A stretch of DNA of 64,000 nucleotides from Ectopseudomonas alcaliphila. GTDB lineage: Bacteria; Pseudomonadota; Gammaproteobacteria; Pseudomonadales; Pseudomonadaceae. The notes under the pieces are model-generated. The model saw only the letters and a list, made by a program, of their open reading frames with translations. It ran no database searches and was not told where the DNA came from. Position numbers and translations under genes: made by a program. The first letter of the stretch is position 1. Every line of letters begins with the position of its first letter. Below are positions 32,437-40,571 of this stretch, piece after piece. Where the stretch lies: the NCBI RefSeq assembly GCF_900101755.1, contig NZ_FNAE01000006.1, positions 217,380 to 281,379 on the forward strand. The letters are read 5' to 3'.

Positions 32437-33216
32437 TAGCGGCCTGGCCACAACGTCCGTATTGTTGAGTTCGTTGATGCGTGCCAGGCTGGAGAAGCCC
32501 AGGCCGTAACCCGCGGCCACCAACGCCATCATCAGATCAAGGGTGGGAACGCGGTCGGCAATGGTCAGTCGCGTATCCACGGCGCCCAACACCCGCTGCA
32601 ACTGTTGCCAGAAGCCTTCGCAGACCTGCGGATCGCAAAGGACCAGCGGGTAGCGCACCACCTCGTCGAGCGGCACGCGCCGGTAGCTGAGCAGTGGGTG
32701 GCGAGCCGGTACCGCTACCACCAGCGGATCGAACCAGACCGGCTCGGCCACCAGGCCATCGCCAACCTCGTCGGACTGGGCGAGCCCGATGTCGAACAGG
32801 TCATCGTTGAGGCCTCTGACCTGATCGCTGAAGGTGACCTCCGACAGGCAGATCTCGACCTCCGGTTCTTCCTCGCGGCACTGTGCGAGGAGGGCGGCCA
32901 GGCGCGCCTGCGGGATGCCATCGGATAGCGCGACGCGAATACGCCCGCGGTAGCCGGCCGCCGCACTCTTGACGCTGGCCTTGGCCTGGTCGACCACGGC
33001 GAGCACCCGGCGCGCTTCTTCCAAGAGCACTTTGCCGGCCCAGGTCAGGCGCGTGCGCCGCGTAGTGCGCTCGAACAACTGCACGCCCAGGCGGTACTCC
33101 AGTTCCTTGATGATCCGCGAGAGAGGCGACTGTTCGATATGCAGGCGTGCGGCGGCACGCGCGAAATGCAGTTCTTCTGCGACGGCGATGAAACAGCGAA
33201 GGTGGCGCAGTTCCAC
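32197..33216 (-). pseudogene. LysR-family regulator truncated and fused out of frame to trbF DNA
   Basis: Starts at a GTG (33216) with GGAGG upstream. The N-terminal helix-turn-helix (LRHLRCFIAVAEELHFARAA; ARLHIEQSPLSRIIKELEYR) and most of the effector domain (DLFDIGLAQSDEVGDGLVAE; LMMALVAAGYGLGFSSLARI) are normal. After ~259 residues the true protein stops at the junction near 32440, and the frame runs on ~80 residues through trbF DNA as non-homologous Pro/Ser/Arg-rich sequence. The last part of the effector domain is lost, so regulation is probably impaired. It follows the MFS gene by 13 bases. Confidence 0.75.
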
Positions 33217-33229
33217 GGCCTTTCCTCCG

Positions 33230-34429
33230 TCAGTTGTAGGGTTCGGCTTGCACGTCGCCGTTCCAGGTCGGATGGCGACGCAGATTGACGATCTGCAGCA
33301 GGGCACCGAGGGCTGCGACACCACCGGCGCTTGCGGCCAAGGTCCAGGTGGGCAGCTGCAACAGCAGTACGAAGCCGCCAGCCGCGGCGCCGATGGCGCT
33401 GCCCAAGTAGAGCGCCGACTCGTTCAGCGCGATGGCCAGGTTGCCGTCGCCCTGGGCCTGGCGCGCCAAGATCAGCTCGTTGTTCTGCGGCACCTGCAGT
33501 GCCCAGCCAACCGCGCCCCACAGGGCGATGGGCAGCATCACCAGCCAGGTGCTGAGGGCGGCCGTCAGCGGCAGCACGAACAGCGACGCGGCGAGGATCA
33601 GCATGATGGCGAAGGTCAGCACCGGGCCCTTGATTCGATCCACCAGCGGGCCGATCAGGAAGCTGCCCAGCACACCGCCGATGCCCCAGACCCACAGATA
33701 GGGCGTGACCGAACGCACCGCGCCGTAGGCCGGGTCAGCCAGCAGCGGGGCGATAAAGGTGTACATGCCCAGGCTGGCAATGGCAGCGAGCAGCGAGACC
33801 AGCAGGATGACCAGCACATGGCCGTCGCCGAGGATCGCCAGCTTCTGCCCCAGCGTGGTGGCGGTGGCTGCCGGTAGGGAAGGGAGCTTCAGCAGCAGGC
33901 CGAAGAACGCCACGAGGCCGAGAAGGGTGACCAGCCACAGGGCGGCCTGCCAGCCCAGCTGTTCGGCGATTAGCAGGCTGAGCGGAACGCCCAGCACCAC
34001 GCCGCTGGCCATGCCGCCCATGATGATGGCGATGGCCTTGCCGCGGCGCTCCGGGGTGGATACCGCGGCCGAGGCACCGATGCCCATGGCCAGGTAGACG
34101 CCGGCACCGATACCGGCGATGGCGCGCCAGACCATCAGTGCGGTGAAGCTCTCGGCCAGCGCGCTGGCGGCGTTGGCGATGACGAACAGGCCCAGGGCCA
34201 GCAACAAGCCGGCGCGCTGGCGATGCGCCGGCGTCAGGGCCACGAAGATCGGTGAACCCAGGCCATAAGCCAGAGTGAAGGCGGTGACCAACTGTGCGGC
34301 CACCGCGACGGAGACCGTGAACGAGGCCTCGATCATCGGGATCAACCCGGCGGTGACATAGGAGGCCATGCCGAGGGCAAAGGCCCCCAGCGCTATGAGG
34401 TAGATGGGGGATTGGTTGGGTGTGTGCAT
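33230..34429 (-). CDS. MFS transporter, drug/metabolite exporter type
   Basis: A 399-residue protein with about 12 hydrophobic segments. The start at 34429 (MHTPNQSPIYLIALGAFALG) removes an unlikely N-terminal extension. The signature VWRAIAGIGAGVYLAMGIGA and the loop STPERRGKAIAIIMGG match Bcr/AraJ-like proton-coupled exporters. It is part of the minus-strand operon with asparagine synthetase and oxidoreductase genes and may export the pathway's product. The substrate is unknown. Confidence 0.8.
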   Translation of the reverse strand: MHTPNQSPIYLIALGAFALGMASYVTAGLIPMIEASFTVSVAVAAQLVTAFTLAYGLGSPIFVALTPAHRQRAGLLLALGLFVIANAASALAESFTALMVWRAIAGIGAGVYLAMGIGASAAVSTPERRGKAIAIIMGGMASGVVLGVPLSLLIAEQLGWQAALWLVTLLGLVAFFGLLLKLPSLPAATATTLGQKLAILGDGHVLVILLVSLLAAIASLGMYTFIAPLLADPAYGAVRSVTPYLWVWGIGGVLGSFLIGPLVDRIKGPVLTFAIMLILAASLFVLPLTAALSTWLVMLPIALWGAVGWALQVPQNNELILARQAQGDGNLAIALNESALYLGSAIGAAAGGFVLLLQLPTWTLAASAGGVAALGALLQIVNLRRHPTWNGDVQAEPYN

Positions 34430-34514
34430 GCTCGGACTCGCTTGCGTTGCAGGAACGCGTGGGTGGTACAGCGAATGGATGTGGCCCCGCACCGAGGCCA
34501 CATCCGGTTGGGGA

Positions 34515-36368
34515 CTAGAGTTCGAGGCTGACGTCGTACTCGTTCAGCCAGGTGTTGAGGCCGACCGCCAGCTCCATGCCCATGCGCTCGTACATGGGCG
34601 AGACGCTGCCGAGCGGCTTGGCCAGGGTTTGTTGGATACGGCCGCTGTCGAGCAGGGGCGCTACCGGCGCGTTGCGATCCGCCTGGATGGCGGCCAGGGC
34701 ATCACGCAGTGCCTGCTCGTAGGCCGGGTCCTGGGTCGAGGGGTAGGGGCTCTTGACCCGCTCGCTGATCGAGTCCGGCAGCAAGTCGCGGGTCGCCGCG
34801 CGCAGGATGCTCTTCTCCCTCCCGTCGAAGGCCTTCAGCGCCCAGGGGATGTTGAAGGCGTACTCGACCAGGCGGTGGTCGCAGAAGGGCACCCGCACCT
34901 CGAGGCCGACCGCCATGCTCATGCGGTCCTTGCGGTCGAGCAGGGTCTGCACGAAGCGGGTCAGGTTGACGTAGCTCATCTGCCGCATGCGCTGGTCGAC
35001 CGTGCTCTCGCCAGGCAGTACCGGTGCTTCGGCTATGGCCTGGGCGTAGCTGTCGCGCAGGAAGCTGTGCATGTCGAGCTGGGCCAGCAGGCCCGGGTCG
35101 AATAGGGTCTTGCCGTCGAAGTACTTGCCGGTGACCGAGGCCAGCCAGGGGAAGGTGTCGGCCTGGATCGCCTCCGGATCGTGGAACCAGCGATAGCCAC
35201 CGAACACCTCGTCCGCGCTCTCGCCCGACAGCGCCACCGTCGAGTGCTTGCGCACCTCCTGGAACAGCCGGTAGAGCGATGGCCACATGTCGCCCCAGAA
35301 GGCCGGCGGCAGGTCGAGGGCGCGTACGATCTGCGCCCGCAGCGCCGGGTCGGCCAGTTCGCGGCTGTCGAGGACGATCTCCTGGTGACTGGAGCGGATC
35401 TTCTCCACCAGGTCGCGCACGAAGGGCGCATCCGGAGTGCCGCGCACGGCGTCGCCGGTGAAGCCGCTGCTGTGGTCGACGAAGTCGACGGAGAAGGAGC
35501 GGATGTTCACCTTGCCGGCGGCGAGCAGCTTCTTCGAAGCCAGCGCGGTGATGATCGAGGAGTCCAGGCCGCCGGAGAGCAGGCTGCACAGCGGCACGTC
35601 GGCGACGATCTGGCGATCGACGATGTCCTCCAGCAGGTCGCGGGTGTGGCGGATGGTCTCGTCCAGCGTGTGTTCGTGCTCGCGTGCCTCCAGCTTCCAG
35701 TAGTGGCGACGGCCCAGGCCCTGGCGGTTGATGCGCACGATCTCGCCCGGCATCACCTCGCGCATGCCGTCGAACACGGCATGGCCCGGCCTCTTCACCA
35801 TCTCCAGGATTTTGCGCAGGCCATCGGCGCGCACCTTGCGCGGTACCAGCGAGTTGGCCAGCAGCGCCTTGGGCTCGGAGCCGAACACCACACCGTCCGC
35901 GGTGGGGAAGTAATAAAGCGGCTTGACGCCCATGCGGTCGCGGATCAGCAGCAGCTCCTGCGAACGCAGGTCCCAGATGGCGAAGGCATACATGCCGTTG
36001 AGCCGCTCGACGAAAGCCTCGCCCCATTCGACATAGGCACGCAGCACCACCTCGGTGTCGCTGCGGGTCTCGAAATGGTGGCCAAGTCGTTGCAGTTCGG
36101 TGCGCAGCTCGCGGAAGTTGTAGACCTCGCCGCTGTAAGTGATCGCGGCGACCTCGCGCGGGCCACCGTGCATAGCCGTCATCGGTTGGCGGCCGCCCTC
36201 CAGATCGATGATCGACAGACGCCGATGACCCAGGCCGACCGGGCCGTCGATCCACAGTCCGCCGGCATCAGGCCCGCGCAGGGCCATGGTGTCGGTCATG
36301 CGCTGCAGGGTGTCGCGTTTCGTTTCCAGGTTCTGGCTGTAGGACAGCCATCCAGCGATTCCACACAT
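34515..36368 (-). CDS. asparagine synthetase B-type, glutamine-hydrolysing
   Basis: A 617-residue protein starting MCGIAGWL with the class II amidotransferase nucleophile Cys2. The glutaminase part holds GLGHRRLSIIDLEGG and MYAFAIWD; the synthetase part has the PPi-loop CSLLSGGLDSSIITALAS and VALSGESADEVFGGYRWF. It amidates a carboxylate (normally aspartate) with glutamine and ATP. Housekeeping asnB is usually elsewhere. Here it is embedded between an oxidoreductase and an exporter, so it may act on a dedicated intermediate; homologues include beta-lactam synthetases, but nothing here proves such a role. The frame is intact. Confidence 0.85.
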   Translation of the reverse strand: MCGIAGWLSYSQNLETKRDTLQRMTDTMALRGPDAGGLWIDGPVGLGHRRLSIIDLEGGRQPMTAMHGGPREVAAITYSGEVYNFRELRTELQRLGHHFETRSDTEVVLRAYVEWGEAFVERLNGMYAFAIWDLRSQELLLIRDRMGVKPLYYFPTADGVVFGSEPKALLANSLVPRKVRADGLRKILEMVKRPGHAVFDGMREVMPGEIVRINRQGLGRRHYWKLEAREHEHTLDETIRHTRDLLEDIVDRQIVADVPLCSLLSGGLDSSIITALASKKLLAAGKVNIRSFSVDFVDHSSGFTGDAVRGTPDAPFVRDLVEKIRSSHQEIVLDSRELADPALRAQIVRALDLPPAFWGDMWPSLYRLFQEVRKHSTVALSGESADEVFGGYRWFHDPEAIQADTFPWLASVTGKYFDGKTLFDPGLLAQLDMHSFLRDSYAQAIAEAPVLPGESTVDQRMRQMSYVNLTRFVQTLLDRKDRMSMAVGLEVRVPFCDHRLVEYAFNIPWALKAFDGREKSILRAATRDLLPDSISERVKSPYPSTQDPAYEQALRDALAAIQADRNAPVAPLLDSGRIQQTLAKPLGSVSPMYERMGMELAVGLNTWLNEYDVSLEL

Positions 36369-36390
36369 AGTCGTTCTCCTTGTGATTGGG

Positions 36391-37461
36391 TTACCCGAGG
36401 CTTTCCAGGTCGCTGTCCTCGGCCAGCAGCACGCGCGTCTCGCCATGGACGTAGCGCGCCGGTGCTGGGGTTTGGGCATGGGTGTCGAGCTCGTTGAGCA
36501 GGCGCTGCAGCGCCACGGCGGTATCAAGGCCAGCGAAGGGCTGGCGTGGCGGCTCCTTGAGTGCCACGGCGCGCACCACCTGCCGGCACAGCCGCGAGAG
36601 CTTGTGCAGGGTGTCCAGGCCTGGCTCGTCGGGGGCGGTGGCGAACTCGTGCAGCAGCTCCTCGGAGCCGTTGGCACCGCGTGTCCAGATGCGCAACTGG
36701 TCGTGATCCCAGCGCGGCGTATCGAACACCAGGCGCGCATGGATCAGCCGGGCATCGCGATCGACGAAGCTGAAGTCCACGGTGCGCTGGCGCACGATGT
36801 TGACGAAGCTGGCGTAACCGGTGACCGGCGCCTCGCCCAGGCTGGCGGTGAGTTGCACGGTGTCGAGCACCTCTGCGCCGGAGATCGAGAAGTCCGAGCG
36901 CACGCCGAGCACACCTTCGAGCTGGAGCTGGCCGGCGCGCGGGCAGATCCAGCCGACCAGATCCAGGGCATGGATCACCTCGCTGGTCACGCCGCAGGTC
37001 GGGCGGTAGTCGTTGATACGGTCCTTGCCCCAGTGGAAGCTGGCACGTATCAGTTGCCAGTCATGACGCTCGACCCAGTCGCGCAACTGCTGGGTTGCGT
37101 CCGAGTAACGCTCCACCAGATCCAGGGCAAAGCCGCCGACCTGATCCAGCGCACCTAGCAGCTCGTCCAGCTCGTCACCTGGCGTGACCAGCGGCTTCTC
37201 GCAAAGCACGAAGCCCCGGTAGCCGGCCAGTTGCTTGAGTACGGGGGCATGGCTGTGGTCGTTGACGCTGACCACCACAATGTCCGGCTCAAATACCTGC
37301 AGCGCCCGGTCGACGCTGTCGAAGTAGGGCAGTTCGGTCTCCTTCTGCCGGCGCCCGACATAGGCCAGCGACAGCGGCAGACCGGTACTCGTGGCGATAT
37401 GTTCGAAGGCGCGGCGGTAGCGGTTGCCGGCGTAACCCAGGCCGATGATCAGGATCTTCAT
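36391..37461 (-). CDS. Gfo/Idh/MocA-family oxidoreductase
   Basis: A 356-residue protein. The N-terminal Rossmann motif ILIIGLGYAGNRYRRAF, the PDIVVVSVNDHSHAPVL segment and the family's FVLCEKPLVTPG (EKP motif) identify it. The C-terminal alpha/beta domain binds the substrate. These enzymes use NAD(P) to oxidise or reduce sugars and related polyols. The start at 37461 overlaps the GNAT stop by 4 bases, so the cluster is translationally coupled. The substrate is unknown. Confidence 0.85.
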   Translation of the reverse strand: MKILIIGLGYAGNRYRRAFEHIATSTGLPLSLAYVGRRQKETELPYFDSVDRALQVFEPDIVVVSVNDHSHAPVLKQLAGYRGFVLCEKPLVTPGDELDELLGALDQVGGFALDLVERYSDATQQLRDWVERHDWQLIRASFHWGKDRINDYRPTCGVTSEVIHALDLVGWICPRAGQLQLEGVLGVRSDFSISGAEVLDTVQLTASLGEAPVTGYASFVNIVRQRTVDFSFVDRDARLIHARLVFDTPRWDHDQLRIWTRGANGSEELLHEFATAPDEPGLDTLHKLSRLCRQVVRAVALKEPPRQPFAGLDTAVALQRLLNELDTHAQTPAPARYVHGETRVLLAEDSDLESLG

Positions 37462-37961
37462 GCTGAGGCCTCCTGACGAATCAGCAGGCGCTCGTCGCTG
37501 ACGGCGAAGCCCAGGGCCTGGTACAGCGTGCCGGCCGCCGCGGTGCTCTGCAGCACCACGCAGCCGACACCTCGGTTGGCGAACCAGCGCAGTAGGTGCT
37601 GCATCAGTTGCTTGGCAATTCCACGGCCCCGCCACTGCGGCTCGACCACCACCGATTGCACCCAGCCGGACAGGCCGTTGAGGCACCCCGGCGCCGGCGC
37701 GCGCTGGTCGATGATGGCGGTCGCACAGCCCAGCAACTGGCCGGACTCCTTGTGCTCGGCGGCGAAGATCTGCACGCAGTCGCTGTTGTTCAGGCGGCTG
37801 CTCAGCCAGGTGCGGTAGGCCGACCGCCAGCGCGCAGCGTCCTCCGGCGTCTTACTCGAATAGCTGGCGTTGGTGCCGTCCAGCAGATACGCACGCAGTT
37901 CCACCAAACTGGCCAGGTCGGCCTGGGTCGCCGGGCGCACGGTGAGGAAGGACTGCTCCAT
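37458..37961 (-). CDS. GNAT-family N-acetyltransferase in biosynthetic-like cluster
   Basis: A 167-residue protein beginning MEQSFLTVRPATQADLASLV, with the acetyl-CoA-binding core VQSVVVEPQWRGRGIAKQLM and the C-terminal TLYQALGFAVSDERLL. It is intact. The upstream open frame is joined in frame with the 3' debris of the aminolevulinate synthase gene, giving an apparent 479-codon fusion. The fusion is an artefact of the frameshift in that gene rather than a real two-domain protein. Confidence 0.8.
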   Translation of the reverse strand: MEQSFLTVRPATQADLASLVELRAYLLDGTNASYSSKTPEDAARWRSAYRTWLSSRLNNSDCVQIFAAEHKESGQLLGCATAIIDQRAPAPGCLNGLSGWVQSVVVEPQWRGRGIAKQLMQHLLRWFANRGVGCVVLQSTAAAGTLYQALGFAVSDERLLIRQEASA

Positions 37962-38000
37962 CTCATGCCACCTTCGCAGCAAACACCTCGGATGCCAACG

Positions 38001-38897
38001 CGCTCGAAGCGGCTGGCCTTGAGATGCTCGACACTGGCCAGGCAGCCTGCAGTGATCGCCGGCGGCAGCGAGGTGGTGAAGATGAGACCGGTGGCGAAGG
38101 AGCGCACGGCATCGGCGATTACCTGGGTCGAGGCGATATAGCCGCCGATTACGCCGATGGCCTTGGCCATGGTGCCCTGGATGATGTCCACCTGATCGGC
38201 TACGCCCAGTTCGGCCGCGATACCGGCGCCGCGTGGGCCCGTACATGCCCACGGCGTGCACTTCGTCGAGGTAGGTGAGGGCGTTATAGCGCTTGGCGAC
38301 CGCGACGATTTCGGCGATAGGGGCGATGTCGCCGCCCATCGAGTAGATCGACTCGAACACCACGATCTTCGGCTGACCCTGCGGGTAGCTGGCGAGGATC
38401 TGCTCCAGATGCTCGACATCGTTGTGGCGGAAGATCTCGCGCTCGTTGGGTGTGGAGCGAATGCCGTTGACGATGGAGGCGTGGTTCAGTTCGTCACTGA
38501 TTACTACGCAATCGGGGATACGCCGCAGCAGACACTGGAGCGTGGCATCGTTGGAGCCAAAGCCGGTGGGGAAGACCAGCGCCGCCTCCTTGTCGTGCCC
38601 GTCAGCCAGGCTTGCTTCCAGACTGGCATACACCTCGTGTGAGCCGCCAATATTGCGCGATCCGCCGGAGCCCGCTCCGTAGGTCTCCAACGCGTCGTGC
38701 ATCTGTTCGCGCACTGCAGGATGTTGCGACATCCCGAGGTAGTCATTGCTGCACCAGACCACCACCGGTTCTTGCTCACAGCCGTCCAGTTTGGCCAGCG
38801 GGTACTGGCCGCAGATGCGGCTCAGAGTAGTGAAGATGCGGTACTGGTTGGAGGACTTCAATGTCTCCAGTTGTTCCCGAAGAAGGGCTTGGTACAT
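38001..38897 (-). pseudogene. 5-aminolevulinate synthase (alpha-oxoamine synthase), frameshifted and truncated
   Basis: Starts at the ATG at 38897 with AAGGAG upstream. The first ~215 residues are clear ALAS sequence: VVWCSNDYLGMSQHPAV, GAGSGGSRNIGGSHEVY, YLDEVHAVGMYGP. One extra base in GGGCCC at 38235-38240 shifts the frame; the shifted frame continues AELGVADQVDIIQGTMAKAI (including the PLP-Lys region) and TGLIFTTSLPPAITAG. The last ~100 residues are missing, replaced by the GNAT gene start. Pseudomonads make haem precursors from glutamyl-tRNA, so an ALAS here would have served a special pathway. It is now broken. Confidence 0.8.
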
Positions 38898-39033
38898 CCG
38901 TTTATCTCCTTAGCAAATGGGTGACACATCTCTGCTGACTTCCTCGTCTAGCAAGAGCCCTGGCCCGGGCATTCGTGGCCAGGTCGGGCTATTCTTCTCG
39001 GGATTTATAGGGGTTACAATTTGACTGTTTATC

Positions 39034-39043
39034 CTAGTACTAG
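39034..39043. promoter_or_regulatory. palindrome in the divergent XRE/ALAS promoter region
   Basis: CTAGTACTAG, a perfect 10-bp palindrome 10 bases before the XRE start and within the 156-base region shared with the divergent biosynthetic-like operon. A TTGACT hexamer at 39021-39026 lies just upstream of it. It is a plausible operator for the XRE regulator. Confidence 0.3.
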
Positions 39044-39053
39044 AGGTAACTGG

Positions 39054-39908
39054 ATGAGCGCGCCTCGCACAGCTGAACGCACTCGGGTAGAGCTGGCCGA
39101 ATTCCTGCGTAGTCGCCGCGAACGCATTTCGCCGGAGGAGGTGGGCCTGCCCGCCGGTAATCGGCGGCGTACGCCCGGGCTACGCCGCGAGGAGGTGGCC
39201 ACGTTGGCCGGGGTCGGTTTGTCTTGGTACACCTGGCTTGAGCAGGGGCGGGACATCAGCGTGTCCGCGACCTTTCTCGACAACCTCTCACGAGCGCTCA
39301 AGCTGGACGCCACCGAGCGCCGCCACCTGTTCCTGTTGGCTCACCAGCGTTTGCCGCCAGAGCCTGGGAAAACCTGGTGCATCGTTCCGTCGTTGATTCA
39401 CCGGCTGATGGGCGACCTGCCCATCAGCCCGGCCTACGTGCTCAACCTGCGCTGGGACGTGCTGGCCTGGAACGGTGCAGCGGATCGGGTGTTCGGCTTC
39501 TCCGCGCTGCCGGCGGATCGCCGCAACCTGTTGTGGATGCTGTTCACCAGCCCGGCCATGCGCGAGCTGTTCAACCCTTGGGATGAGCAGGCGCTGCAGA
39601 TACTCTCCAGCTTCCGCCGCGACTTCGTGCGGGCGACCCAGGATCCGGATATCGCCGCGCTGGTGAAGGACCTGGAGAAGGCCTCGCCGGACTTCAGGGA
39701 ATGGTGGCGGCAGCAAGACATCCACGGCTCGTGCCAGGGGATCCGCCACCTGAAGATCGAATCGGTCGGCCAGGTGGTGTTCGAACACACCACGCTGACC
39801 ATCGACGAGGATCGCCACCTGCGGCTGGTCTACTACGCAGCCAAGGAAGGCATGCAGCAGAGCCGCGAGTTCGAGCAGTGGCTGCAGCAGGTGCCGGCGC
39901 TGGTATAA
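39054..39908 (+). CDS. XRE regulator with MmyB-like ligand-binding domain
   Basis: A 284-residue protein; the ATG at 39054 has GAGG upstream. The N-terminal domain carries LAEFLRSRRERISPEEVGLP and the characteristic RTPGLRREEVATLAGVGLSW helix-turn-helix (~35-55). The C-terminal PAS-like domain (ISPAYVLNLRWDVLAWNGAA; NLLWMLFTSPAMRELF) is the MmyB-type effector domain. These regulators usually control the divergently transcribed neighbour, here the ALAS-to-LysR gene cluster. Confidence 0.85.
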   Translation: MSAPRTAERTRVELAEFLRSRRERISPEEVGLPAGNRRRTPGLRREEVATLAGVGLSWYTWLEQGRDISVSATFLDNLSRALKLDATERRHLFLLAHQRLPPEPGKTWCIVPSLIHRLMGDLPISPAYVLNLRWDVLAWNGAADRVFGFSALPADRRNLLWMLFTSPAMRELFNPWDEQALQILSSFRRDFVRATQDPDIAALVKDLEKASPDFREWWRQQDIHGSCQGIRHLKIESVGQVVFEHTTLTIDEDRHLRLVYYAAKEGMQQSREFEQWLQQVPALV

Positions 39909-39925
39909 GCCCCGGCGCCTGTTGC

Positions 39926-40075
39926 TCAACCAATCGACGGCCCACGCTGGCGACCCAGTTGCCATGACGCGCTGTTGCCGTGAATCACTGCCGATACGCT
40001 CTGCCCGAGCTTCTGCTCGATCACCGGCTTCCGCGGTGCCAAGCTGAAGCCGATTCCATTGTCGAGCAGGGCGTA
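39926..40075 (-). pseudogene. C-terminal remnant of a relaxase-like (DUF3363-type) gene
   Basis: About 49 codons ending in a normal TGA read YALLDNGIGFSLAPRKPVIE, QKLGQSVSAVIHGNS and ASWQLGRQRGPSIG. I recognise this as the tail of VirD2-like relaxases of integrative conjugative elements. A TAG cuts the frame directly upstream, and no further relaxase sequence is visible. It is a leftover of the element backbone, tail-to-tail with the XRE gene. Confidence 0.5.
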
Positions 40076-40398
40076 CTATTGTTCTTGATTTTGAGGGGGC
40101 AAGAACCCCTATTTTTAAACAGGGAAAGATTTGGTGGCAGACTAGCGCGTCACCACCCGTTAACCGGTTCGAACCGGCTAAAACGTATCTGCTACCTGAG
40201 GTTCCAAACCGACACGTGGCGGAGGTCCTGTGCTGTCTTGACCTGCTCCCAGATGTTCCGAGGCGGATTGTCGTTTTGCATAATCCGGTGGAGAGGGCGT
40301 CGAAAGTTGATCCTTGGAAAGTCGGCTGAGTGGCCCGTGGTAGAAGCGTTTATTCCCTCATTCCAGCGGCGCATTAGGACCTTTTTCTCACGCAGGGC
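40076..40398. other. non-coding stretch between relaxase remnant and ami promoter
   Basis: About 320 bases without a gene I can support. Frames on both strands lack start signals and family-like sequence. The one conspicuous element is a perfect 14-bp palindrome CCGGTTCGAACCGG at 40164-40177. It is probably debris from the recombination that joined the ami operon to the element. Confidence 0.4.
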
Positions 40399-40428
40399 TT
40401 GACAGCTTTTTTGGTGAGCGCTTATAAA
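40399..40428 (+). promoter_or_regulatory. sigma70 promoter of the ami operon
   Basis: TTGACA at 40399-40404 and TATAAA at 40423-40428 with an 18-base spacer. Transcription would start near 40435 and produce a ~135-base leader before amiE. In P. aeruginosa the operon is transcribed constitutively into a leader terminator and controlled by antitermination, which this arrangement reproduces. Confidence 0.7.
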
Positions 40429-40501
40429 TTTGCACATCAGGTTCAGCGCATCAGCGTCGATGTCGCTAAACCACTCTACATAAATTAGCCAAAGAGCAAA
40501 T

Positions 40502-40537
40502 GGGCTCTCCTGGGACTTCCCCGGGAGGGCCTTTTTT
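40502..40537 (+). terminator. ami leader terminator (AmiR antitermination target)
   Basis: The GC-rich hairpin GGGCTCTCCTGGG ... CCCGGGAGGGCC is followed by six Ts, 35 bases before the amiE start. In the well-studied P. aeruginosa operon AmiR binds the leader RNA and prevents this terminator from forming when amides release it from AmiC. The presence of promoter, terminator and both regulators suggests intact regulation on the island. Confidence 0.8.
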
Positions 40538-40571
40538 CGTCCGCAAAAAACAAAAACAAGAGGTGTTAATT

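Noticed and set aside
34702..36255. 517-codon same-strand alternate frame over the asparagine synthetase gene
   Set aside because: Translation is Arg/Gly/Pro-rich filler; the asparagine synthetase frame has all catalytic motifs.
35181..36497. 438-codon + strand frame opposite asparagine synthetase
   Set aside because: A codon-bias shadow of the minus-strand gene; no RBS and no recognisable domain.
37458..38897. Apparent 479-residue ALAS-GNAT fusion protein
   Set aside because: The middle ~80 residues are Arg/His-rich out-of-frame translation of ALAS DNA; the fusion results from a one-base insertion and deletion of the ALAS 3' end.
39980..40402. 140-codon + strand frame between XRE gene and ami promoter
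   Set aside because: It runs antisense through the relaxase remnant and into non-coding DNA, with no RBS and atypical composition.
40192..40437. 81-codon minus-strand frame upstream of amiE
   Set aside because: Overlaps the ami -35 and -10 elements and has no recognisable family or start signal.
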